Source: JARIHD01 sp035758825 (GTDB lineage Bacteria; Patescibacteriota; Saccharimonadia; Saccharimonadales; UBA4665). From it: DNA of 64,000 bases. The position numbers were made by a program, and so were the translations under genes. The notes under the pieces are model-generated. The model did not search any database. It saw only the letters and a program-made list of their open reading frames with translations, and had not been told where the DNA came from. Location: positions 1 to 64,000 of the forward strand of contig DASTWA010000005.1 in assembly GCA_035758825.1 (NCBI GenBank). Direction: 5' to 3'. Shown in pieces: positions 17,901-23,841 of the stretch (the stretch's first letter is position 1; every line of letters begins with the position of its first letter).

Positions 17901-19386
17901 GTTTGGAGCCGTCACCGTCCAGGTCGCTTAGTTGCAGCTTGTGCTCCATATCCGAAAAATTGGGCTGCGGCGTCACAGCCGTAGCGCGGGTGAACCGGCC
18001 GTCACCTAAGTTTCGCTTATAGTACAACGCGTCAGCCTGTTCGGTTAAAATGCCGGACAGTCCCTCGCCCCACAGGTCGGTAAAGTGGTACTTCGGCTCG
18101 TCAATCCCGGCAGGCGCGTTGACCACGTCCTCGGTGGCAACGGTTTTGACCTGTTTGTTCCAGGCATGCTTCTGGTACGTGAACTCCATGGGAGGAAAGT
18201 GCTTGTTGGTGTAGCTCCCGTCGGTCCGTTTGATGTAGCCATGGGTCGTAATGTTTTTGAGGAAAGTAAAACCTTCCTCAAGCGTCGTGTCGTACGCAAA
18301 ATTGAGCGATTTTACGAGCGCCGAGCCGCCGGGCAAAGCCGCAAAGTGGTGGAATAACAATACGCGCTGGCACAACCGCGTGGTGCGGACTTCGAACCCG
18401 GGTTTGTAATCTGAAAAAGGATCGGGTCGAAACGTCCATTGCTGCGTTTTTTGATATGGCGAGGCGGTCTGGTACTCACCGTAGTCGAACACGAGGCGGA
18501 ACATGTAGCTGTCTTCGGCTGGGAAAGCATCACCGAAGGCCCTGTAGGGCACTGTGTTGCCATAGAGGATCTTTTCGGGATAGCGGTTTGTGTAGGTCAG
18601 GCTGCCGTTTTTGCGCCGGTGACGGTTGTGCAAAAGTGCCTCGTCAAAACCGGTATCGTCCTCGGCCTTGTATAGGTAGTGGCAGCAATTGCCTTTATCA
18701 TCGAACTGGAACTCGGGCAGCCACTCGTAAATCCTGCGGGGGTCGGCAGGGTCGGCAATGCACGAGGCAGCACTCCAACCGTACAATGTAGTAACATTTT
18801 CGCGGGTGATAACCCGCCAACACACCGCGCCGGTAGTTTTGCGTGTCCAGCGTTCGATACGCGAAAATGTTCCCTCGGTGCGCGGCTTATAAAATTGGAT
18901 ATTGTAGAGGCCGTCGGCCGAATCCTGTCGCCGGACAACGTACTGGCCGTCCTCCATGCTAAAGCTGCCGTCGGCTTCTTTGGCGAACTCCGGCACCAGA
19001 TCTTCCGATTCGGCAAGCAGATAGGTATCCGAATCGGCGGCATCCACATACTGTGGCAACTCCTGATTGGTCTTACGCTTAATGCCGCCCAGGGCAACAT
19101 CCCAGCCCAAGCCGAATACGCCATTACCGCCACCAGAGTTATAGGCCAAGCGCAGATCCGGCACCACACCCCGGGCCTGCGATACCGGCAAAGGTACAGA
19201 CAAGCTTGCCGTACCGTTAACAGCGTTAACTGCAAACTTTTCATCAATCGCTTTTATTGCACCGCCGCCTTTTGGCAGCTGCACCGCTGGGATTTCGATA
19301 GCCTTAGGCTTGCTCTTGCCGCGCTTGGAGTTCAGTACGCCGGCAGATTGGTCTGTGGCGTCGGCCTGGTCTTTCTGATCCTTCAT
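11905..19386 (-). CDS. Fused TcB-TcC (SpvB/RHS) toxin subunit with URI-type nuclease payload
   Basis: About 2493 aa. Residues about 35-330 form the SpvB domain (GGAIKAIDEKFAVN, DLRLAYNSGGGNG, LGWDVALGGI). FG-GAP/integrin-like repeats follow (DLDGDGSKQL, DLTGDGRPDL, DMSGHGLTDI, DIDGSGTADL), then the TcB middle region (YTPSTRFYLDDA, REFRGFGMVEQTD). RHS repeats lead to the RHS core near residues 2150-2220 (RYRYTGMERDEESGLSYHSARYY, ADPLG, DPSGLDP). B and C are thus one chain forming the cocoon. The remaining ~270 aa are the variable payload: an acidic stretch, a hydrophobic helix, a (TR)n run, and a GIY-YIG/URI-like nuclease (YTLSNPITGQIYVGRS, GREQNVIDAF). I prefer ATG 19386 after GGGTGGG over GTG 19392. 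First gene of the Tc operon. Confidence 0.93.
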   Translation of the reverse strand: MKDQKDQADATDQSAGVLNSKRGKSKPKAIEIPAVQLPKGGGAIKAIDEKFAVNAVNGTASLSVPLPVSQARGVVPDLRLAYNSGGGNGVFGLGWDVALGGIKRKTNQELPQYVDAADSDTYLLAESEDLVPEFAKEADGSFSMEDGQYVVRRQDSADGLYNIQFYKPRTEGTFSRIERWTRKTTGAVCWRVITRENVTTLYGWSAASCIADPADPRRIYEWLPEFQFDDKGNCCHYLYKAEDDTGFDEALLHNRHRRKNGSLTYTNRYPEKILYGNTVPYRAFGDAFPAEDSYMFRLVFDYGEYQTASPYQKTQQWTFRPDPFSDYKPGFEVRTTRLCQRVLLFHHFAALPGGSALVKSLNFAYDTTLEEGFTFLKNITTHGYIKRTDGSYTNKHFPPMEFTYQKHAWNKQVKTVATEDVVNAPAGIDEPKYHFTDLWGEGLSGILTEQADALYYKRNLGDGRFTRATAVTPQPNFSDMEHKLQLSDLDGDGSKQLVSLKEDPKGYFELNRAENKDSQKSEWDSTWLPFRSFKQLPNVDFKDRNMRMIDLTGDGRPDLLITEDHVFTWYESEGRDGFAAARRTPKPLDEDNSPAVVFSDRVQSIFLADMSGHGLTDIVRVRNGEVCYWPNLGYGNFGAKVSMDNAPVFDAPDAFNPSFLQLADIDGSGTADLVYFGKRTCRIWLNFSGNSLAATPIEFTSFPEAHDQSDIAVADLLGTGTSCLVWSSSLPKDVNAPLRYVDLMDSTKPHVMTGYKNNMGKEVLLTYTPSTRFYLDDAKAGRPWVTKLHFPVQCVARTETIDHTTGHQFVSSYAYHHGYYDQPEREFRGFGMVEQTDAEHFDHWVKSGASNIVEQELHQEPVVTRSWFHTGAFLGRDNILTQFASDYWHEEMVRQGFAVTAHEHQLDDARIVPAPGLPADYVEHMGGLEWQQALRACKGFGIRTETFAHDAPLIGATADELQTQLTPYSVSSKNCTVELLQPKGQNKYAVFTVKDSETLTYAYERELEDPRVSHDLNTVYDEFGNVLEAAKVVYGRSVADAALPAAAQAAQGRDAISFIQQVYTRDAISADAYRLRMLAEEKTFELRGVGRTGDYFAVTDFTDILTAAADVAYQAHSNNPSPGSPEKRQIEHVRTLYYRNNLSGPLNLYDLEARGLQYEQYQLAYTPSLASDIFGSKATDALFTEGKFTHQGDANWWVPSGVACYKTPAEPLTAAENRFFMPTGYINPYGAMTSVTYVSGSASTFIGATEDALGNTTTAIAFDYRLLSPQRVRDRNDNITEVLLDELGLLKASAVFGKGAEADDLAGLHDYTDAGEAALAAAFFASGTSTQLTAHGKTLLQHATVRMVYDLTAYQTSGKPVASASIMREEHFADEPDSPLQLSFEYSGGTGQVIMKKTQAEPGVAKQLTVQPDDSYTVTEVDTAASDPQQLRWVGDGRTVLNNKGNPVKQYEPYFSVTHKYEDNKELVESGVTSVTYYDAMNRVVRTNLPAGTFSKTIYTSWSQADYDPGDNVLDPDCSWYWNRVNSLIDAELTAEGKDPAREKQAALASAKYADTPKTQHFDPLKRPILQVEHNKNITSAADEFYATLATLDIEGNLRSVTDARGNTVMRHKYDMLGNLVYQNGTDNGERWMLLNCTDDPLRTWDSRGHEFQYSYDALQRPTQTKVIGGDGPVALNNIHERTFYGESEPDAKQKNLRGQPVRRYDTGGLAETPEYDFKEQPVISHRRLFRKYKEVANWTDANLAADLEPETYTAATSFNALGRATSQTLPDNSIVATSYNQAGLLDSKTATTPDGTSSPLITNVNYNEKGQRTNIAYGNGVTTTFTYDKQTFRLLRLASRRQNSEALQDLHYTFDAVGNVTHLEDKNIPVAFFGNAMTSGLSSYTYDALYRLVQATGRENSAALAFGSQDNWNDADYMKLANAGDPLAARNYTERYQYDEVGNIRQMQHQAAGNSWTRDYTYAAANNRLASTKVGSTTYTYSHDPAAGFVNAMPHLEEMGWSCKEELVKTIRQKTNDASTPETTYYQYDSQGERLRKITENAAAAGEEPTKKEERRYIGDYERYQKHSGTNAGLIRHTVRAMDDSHCFAMIEWREGTNDGTEPRLIRYQLQSHIGSINLELDDSAQVITYEEYHPYGTTAYQLKNAAIKAAAKRYRYTGMERDEESGLSYHSARYYAPWLGRWLSADPLGIAEGVNFYLYALANPYFYSDPSGLDPDPTQFTDFQSYWDAYNYSISEEDARARWDESQAIESESIATEQFEDVEETYEEEYTETYTAEEDTGIRYAAVGAVAFMGTDVAVPEPTDLAWPKWAGYAVVGALAAGTLYLTSTTTVTRTRTRTRTRTRTRRRRLPLTYITYTLSNPITGQIYVGRSMGYGTPQQIMMARYAGHHMRAAGFGNPTLDRAVPATTTFARRHSDPAYRAIRGREQNVIDAFRALPRTAAGLSRSGNAINGIGLTNFRRPLYMAASLLAFGPVSTSLILAQHPLAAAVP
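12340..12399 (-). repeat. Low-complexity Thr-Arg coding repeat in the toxin payload
   Basis: Imperfect six-base units read on the minus strand as alternating Thr and Arg, then RRRR, giving roughly TVTRTRTRTRTRTRTRRRR. The run lies between a hydrophobic helix (YAVVGALAAGTLYL) and the GIY-YIG-like nuclease domain of the TcB-TcC fusion. A short tandem array like this can expand or contract by slippage in whole units without frameshift. The strong positive charge may help unfolding, passage through the TcA channel, or nucleic-acid binding. Confidence 0.7.
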
Positions 19387-19495
19387 GCCCACCCTGTCTT
19401 GATAACTACGTTTACGATCACTGTCTGCGGTAATCTGTAATCAGACCGTCGCCGATTTTGCTAACTTTTCTTTGGATACTGATTCTGTACCAGCC

Positions 19496-19540
19496 TAGTA
19501 TAGTAAGCGATCGGTAAACCGGGTGTAAAAATTCTTACAC
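19496..19540 (-). promoter_or_regulatory. Candidate Tc operon promoter with adjacent palindrome
   Basis: On the minus strand a TATACT (-10 candidate) sits at 19503-19498, about 110 bp before the TcB-TcC start. No good -35 box is present at the normal distance. In its place, just upstream, lies a perfect inverted repeat GTGTAA-N6-TTACAC (19523-19540). A weak -35 beside a palindrome suits an activator-dependent promoter. The region 19393-19665 otherwise holds no convincing gene. Confidence 0.4.
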
Positions 19541-19665
19541 GAAATATACTTTGGATAGGCCAGGCTTGGGCAAACCTGTCTCTCTATCTTCATATACCCA
19601 GGAATATAGCATAAGGCCTGAAATTGTAATCCAAATGACGAGGCAAGGGAACGCCGTGCGCTTGA

Positions 19666-20439
19666 TTAGAGTGTCACCATTACGAATACACCGACGATTA
19701 CGGCTGTGATCGCCAAGCTGACAGCCAAAATCCAATCTGATTTCTTGGCGGCAGGCCCGTACTGTTGGGACAACGGTGACGTTTTGGCGATATGCACGGA
19801 AACAGACAGGACAAGAATACTTACGACAAGTGCGACGGCGCGATTGAACTGCGCGCTAGAAGATCCAAGCGCTAAGATTAACAGGCAAATGGCGCCACCT
19901 ATAGCCCCTAACGTTGGGTAGAACAGGACATGATCGTAGTTGATTGGCTCGCGTGACGTGCTGACCTGCGCGTTGGGGCAAGCCTGGATAAGGCCGTCGC
20001 GCAAAAGCTCAAATTGCTCTGCTCCGTCCAGATTGTGCCGCCTACCATTGCTCTCGACAAGCGAGATTTCGCGAATTGGCCCATATGATACATATTTGAC
20101 ATGAATTTTTTTGATTTTGCCTAGGTCGATAGTCTCTTTTGCATCCGCACCGACTAGCCGTTTTAGGGTTTTTGGTCCAAGCTCGTATACGGTGTGCAGA
20201 TGCGATCTGCGCAAAAACGGGAGGGTCAGTGCGCCGATTACGGACATTATTGCTAATATGCAGGCAGATAACAATAGTGCCGGCATCTGTTTGGCGGCAG
20301 GTAATAGCATGCTGCCGCCAGCCACCACCGCCGGCCATGACATTGCAAGTGAAATATAGGCACCCACCCGGCGATTAATCTCGGTACTACATACGTTAAA
20401 ATGCTTTTGCTTCATAATGCTATCATAGCGCACTTGCAT
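19666..20439 (-). CDS. Four-segment membrane protein of unknown function
   Basis: 257 aa. Two hydrophobic segments near the N-terminus (about residues 28-45 and 50-75) are followed by a soluble middle of about 90 residues (THTVYELGPKTLKRLVG to NGRRHNLDGAEQF). Two more segments follow (about 170-195 and 200-215) and one near the C-terminus. The middle part alternates short strands and resembles a membrane-inserted PH-like sensor domain, but I cannot name the family. It is separated from the Tc operon by about 270 bp and is oriented the same way, so a link to the toxin is not evident. Confidence 0.65.
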   Translation of the reverse strand: MQVRYDSIMKQKHFNVCSTEINRRVGAYISLAMSWPAVVAGGSMLLPAAKQMPALLLSACILAIMSVIGALTLPFLRRSHLHTVYELGPKTLKRLVGADAKETIDLGKIKKIHVKYVSYGPIREISLVESNGRRHNLDGAEQFELLRDGLIQACPNAQVSTSREPINYDHVLFYPTLGAIGGAICLLILALGSSSAQFNRAVALVVSILVLSVSVHIAKTSPLSQQYGPAAKKSDWILAVSLAITAVIVGVFVMVTL

Positions 20440-20460
20440 GTCTCGCGATTTATGATAAGG

Positions 20461-21249
20461 CTACATAGATTGGATGTCGAGCCAACCTGTGTCAATCCCG
20501 GTTTCTGGTTCCGGTGCGGCGATGATAGTACGGAACACATCCATATGCCGTTGCTCCGACCCGGCCGGAACGGCGGTAGGGCAGGTACAATCATATAGGT
20601 CTACCTGGCCGTGGACGATCATTTTAGCTGTCGCAAGTGCCCGATTATTTTCTGGGGGGCTAGGAACTAAGGGCTGCCGAAAACGCTCGTCATCAAAGCC
20701 AAGGTAGTACGCGCGAAGTGCCAACATCCACTCCGCATGTCCGGACAATGCGGTCGTCTTACCAGGTGGAGTGGCTTGGTCTGCGAAACGAAGCACCGGA
20801 GCAACCCTTGTGTCGCGCACCATACGTATAGATTCGCCTGGGTTACCGTTATAGTCAACGCCCGCCGGCATCCAGTCTAAAACGGATTTGCGAGCGGGGT
20901 AACCGGGCTGTTTCTCGGACCAATCATCAGGCGCATAACTAAAGATGCCGCGGCTGCGTTCACGCAACCCAGGTACCATATGTATTCCGCCAGGCAAGGT
21001 CCGCCCGGCAAGCACAAGCTTGGCCATAGTTCTAGCCCGGAGCGCCGGTGAGTGCAAACAAGCGTAGACTGAAAACTCAGCCAAGGCGCGACGTACATGC
21101 TCGGCTTGCTCGTGACCCTCCGGCAATAAGTCCATGATGGCGTCGGCATCGGGCGGAATCGCCTTTTCCATCTTTTGCAGGGCCGCTTCACCAGAAAGGC
21201 GTGAACGCTTATTGAGCTCGAAATAACCGTGACGAAACGCGATTATCAT
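20461..21249 (-). CDS. Histidine phosphatase superfamily protein
   Basis: 262 aa using ATG 21249, whose codon overlaps the stop of the upstream 79-aa gene as ATGA. A longer frame to 21342 exists, but the internal start puts the catalytic RHG at the usual N-terminal position (MIIAFRHGYFEL). Other family features are LSGEAALQ after RHG, the HSPALRARTMAKLV segment (equivalent to SxxxRAxQTA) and SGHAEW (the second catalytic His). These enzymes form a phospho-His intermediate and act on phosphosugars, nucleotides or phosphoproteins; the substrate here is unknown. It forms a coupled trio with the two upstream genes. Confidence 0.75.
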   Translation of the reverse strand: MIIAFRHGYFELNKRSRLSGEAALQKMEKAIPPDADAIMDLLPEGHEQAEHVRRALAEFSVYACLHSPALRARTMAKLVLAGRTLPGGIHMVPGLRERSRGIFSYAPDDWSEKQPGYPARKSVLDWMPAGVDYNGNPGESIRMVRDTRVAPVLRFADQATPPGKTTALSGHAEWMLALRAYYLGFDDERFRQPLVPSPPENNRALATAKMIVHGQVDLYDCTCPTAVPAGSEQRHMDVFRTIIAAPEPETGIDTGWLDIQSM

Positions 21250-21485
21250 TCCATGTCCAACATCTGTAAATGCGCGCGAGCCGCGCGCCGATGTGCGCCA
21301 AGGAAGCTCGGATCCGAAACCAATTGGCGCGCCTGTCGCCACTCGACAGTCCGTATCGCGCTTTCACCAACCCGCAGCACAACGCCCCGCATCTCGGATA
21401 TTTTAGTCGCGTTAATTGCTAAAAAGTGCTCAGCCAGCCACTCCTCGTCTATCGGTCCTCGGAAGTCGAAAGCTTCGTAGCTCAT
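21246..21485 (-). CDS. 79-aa protein in a translationally coupled phosphatase operon
   Basis: A small soluble protein starting MSYEAFDFRGPIDEEWLAEHF. Its start shares the A of TGATG with the stop of the upstream HAD gene, and its own TGA overlaps the ATG of the histidine phosphatase. Both junctions are typical of translational coupling and are the main support for it being a real gene. I do not recognise a family. Context suggests an accessory or regulatory role with the two phosphatases. Confidence 0.6.
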   Translation of the reverse strand: MSYEAFDFRGPIDEEWLAEHFLAINATKISEMRGVVLRVGESAIRTVEWRQARQLVSDPSFLGAHRRAARAHLQMLDME

Positions 21486-22273
21486 CAGTATGCACCTCGC
21501 ATAAAGCCATCTATGGCCACTTGGAGGCCGTCGTTATCCACGTGAGGCACAACGTAATCGGCGGCTGCAATAAGCGAAGGGTGGGCGTTGTCCATTGCCA
21601 GTTTGGTTGCACCGTCTGGCAAGGCTGCATATATTCTTAGATCTGTTTCGCCGTCGCCTATGCCTGCAGTGTTGTGTGGCGCTATGTCTGCGTACGGCCC
21701 GTCCAACAACGTTTTAATACCGGCCTGCTTACCCACCCCGGCATATACTATTTGCATACAGCGGTGTGTAGCACTGTCTTCGTATGCATTCGGATGACCG
21801 TCAACTTCTAGCTCGCGTACCCTTTCGGCAATCGTTTCTTCGTGATCATTCTCGAAGACAACAAATACAGACGGCGCAGCCTCGGTAATTGCGGCTATAA
21901 CCACATCTTTAGGATTTTGTGCCCTGTATTTTACCTCATATGAAATTTCAGTGCAGAGCGGACCAATAGCGCTAACTATCTTACGGATCTTATCAAGTCC
22001 CAACCACCGCGTGTACTCCGGTAGCCGTTGAGCAGTCGCAAAGTTAAAGATAGTCGCCCCGCCGTCCAGTACGCCCAGGCCTCGAAGCCTCATGCTTGCA
22101 GCCGCTCTTTTCATTAATGCGTCTGAGCGGGTCGTTACGGGCACAAATATGCCACCCTGGTCCTCAAACTCGACCACAGCATCAGTCACGCGTTGCGTTG
22201 GCTCATCCTTGCGTCGTCTTAGCGCAGTACCGTCCATATCGGCAAAAAGTAATTTAGCGTTAGGCGTAATCAC
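21485..22273 (-). CDS. Cof-type HAD-superfamily phosphatase
   Basis: About 262 aa from GTG 22273. HAD motif I is LLFADMDGTAL near the N-terminus, motif II is VPVTTRSD, and motif IV is GIGDGETDLRIYAAL with the downstream DNAHP typical of Cof-like or phosphoglycolate/mannosyl-type phosphatases. The longer frame to ATG 22324 adds residues without HAD character. A minus-strand TATATT at 22285-22280 lies exactly 6 nt before the GTG, which implies a leaderless mRNA starting at this codon. First gene of a three-gene coupled operon. The substrate is probably a small phosphorylated metabolite. Confidence 0.75.
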   Translation of the reverse strand: MITPNAKLLFADMDGTALRRRKDEPTQRVTDAVVEFEDQGGIFVPVTTRSDALMKRAAASMRLRGLGVLDGGATIFNFATAQRLPEYTRWLGLDKIRKIVSAIGPLCTEISYEVKYRAQNPKDVVIAAITEAAPSVFVVFENDHEETIAERVRELEVDGHPNAYEDSATHRCMQIVYAGVGKQAGIKTLLDGPYADIAPHNTAGIGDGETDLRIYAALPDGATKLAMDNAHPSLIAAADYVVPHVDNDGLQVAIDGFMRGAY

Positions 22274-22431
22274 CCGAAAAATATAGCATACTATGCAATA
22301 TTCTACTAACTGTGCCGAGACCACGCGTCATCTGCATACAGGCGCACCATTTTGGTGCCGTTTGGGTACTCGTGTTCGTTATTGCTGTGCAGAAATTTGG
22401 ACCGTCCTGTCTCCTTATATGGAAAAGTACA

Positions 22432-22471
22432 AAAGTCCAAACCTGTTTTACAGATCTGGACTTTAATTTTT
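22432..22471 (+). terminator. Stem-loop with T-run in the intergenic stretch before the TIR gene
   Basis: AAAGTCC (22432-22438) pairs with GGACTTT (22458-22464), with an inner CTG/CAG pair, and AATTTTT follows. On the plus strand it looks like an intrinsic terminator, but no plus-strand gene lies upstream, so it may protect the TIR gene from read-through. The rest of 22274-22644 holds no convincing gene. It contains a tRNA T-loop-like GGTTCGAAC at 22497-22505. Confidence 0.45.
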
Positions 22472-22644
22472 CGGACTGGCAGGGGTTTCAGGTCGTGGTT
22501 CGAACTATGCGGTGGGAAGAATTCGAGAAAGATATCAAAGACGATGGCCGGGAAGCGGAGCTCATTGTAGAAATTGAGCAAATACGGGAGCTTCAGGGGG
22601 GTTATTTAAATGAGAATTATCCTCCATGGCTCTATAATGGAGCT

Positions 22645-23778
22645 ATGGAGCAAAAGGATTTCTTTATTAGCTACAATAAAGCAGATGAAAAGTGGGCCAC
22701 ATGGACAGCGTAGACGCTTGAGCAGGCTGGCTTTAAAGTCGTTATACAGGCATGGGATTTTAGGCCTGGAGCAAACTTTGTTTTAGAAATGCAAAGAGCA
22801 GCAAGCGAAGCAAAACGTACTATAGCCATCCTATCGCCAAACTATATAACATCCTCGTTTACACAACCAGAATGGGCTGCCGCGTTTGCTCGTGATCCTA
22901 AAGGCGAAACCAAAGCATTAGTACCCGTGGTCGTCGCAGAGTGTGACATAGAAGGTATCCTCGGTCCGATTGTACATATAAACCTTGTTGGACTCGAAGA
23001 AGATTCGGCAAGAGAAAAACTTATAGCCGGACTGGAACCCGGCCGCGCCAAGCCAATCGTTTCACCCTCCTTTCCGGGCCATACGTCGCAGACCGTTCCA
23101 ACGGTGCCTAGTACACCTGAGCCACTAAAGTGGGCTCCTAACAACACTTCAGCGGTAGCTATTTTTCGCGGACAACTTCCATCTATTAGGAGAGAGGGTG
23201 GGGCTTCCGCTATAGAATTGCATATGCTGCCTAATCCACCGCAACACTTACCTGTACGCAAACTAGAGGATCTTAAAACGGAACTAGTCGATCTTGGACG
23301 TAGTAGAGGTTTCTTCACCAGTACTGAAGGCATAACTGCCATCATGGATGACGAACTAGTTTATTGCCAGACTAAAGAAGAAAGTAATAGTGGAAAGGGT
23401 ATGCTTGTGACGCGCACGGGCCAACGTGGCGCATGGATTACCTTGCCCAAAGATAATTTCGGTTCAGTCCTGGACTTTGACGACCTAAGGCCTCGCCTTG
23501 AAAACATATTACAGACACTTCTTACTATGCCATTTCCTCGAGCGGAAAGTTATGCTTTCGCAATAAGGATTGCACCATGCATGATGCTAACACTTGGTTC
23601 GGCTAACATCCTAGGCGTGAGAAGTAGTGCCACAATGCCGTTTGCAATGAGCCGCCCAGACTCAGTGGATGTAGCGCCAGATGACGCTTTGGACACCGCT
23701 AGCTTAGATCGAAACATTGATACAATCGTGGACGAATTGCTGGCTAGGATACGAGCGCAATTCGCAAAGATCTCTTAA
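22645..23778 (+). pseudogene. TIR-domain protein interrupted by an in-frame amber codon
   Basis: From ATG 22645 the frame encodes 377 codons, but codon 23 (22711-22713) is TAG. Before it is the TIR start MEQKDFFISYNKADEKWATW. After it the TIR domain continues without frame change: TLEQAGFKVVIQAWDF, ILSPNYITSSFTQPEWAAAF with the Glu expected of TIR NADases, and the VPVVV strand. A C-terminal region of about 220 aa is unrecognised. A TATAAT (22633-22638) ends 6 nt before the ATG. TIR proteins with extra domains often serve in antiphage defence through NAD+ depletion. The amber may be a recent inactivation, a base error, or suppressed. Translation could also restart at ATG 22789, losing the first TIR strand. 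Confidence 0.75.
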
Positions 23779-23841
23779 TTTTTTCTTCGCCTTTTTAATA
23801 ATCATTTAAGCCCGATGCAAGAACAATAGCCAGCGAGATGC

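Noticed and set aside
19535..19735. Minus-strand frame of 66 codons overlapping the end of the 257-aa membrane protein gene, with a hydrophobic segment
   Set aside because: The part outside the larger gene has no suitable start codon or ribosome site, and the rest is an out-of-frame overlap.
22312..22644. Possible N-terminal extension of the TIR protein or a separate upstream gene
   Set aside because: The TIR fold begins at ATG 22645, which has a -10 box 6 nt upstream. The upstream frame includes the hairpin region and shows no domain character apart from a short Glu-rich stretch.
22711..22713. Amber codon read as an amino acid through a variant genetic code
   Set aside because: TAG is used as a normal stop elsewhere in the window (for example at 211-213, 38964-38966 and at the rplL end), so a reassigned code is not supported.
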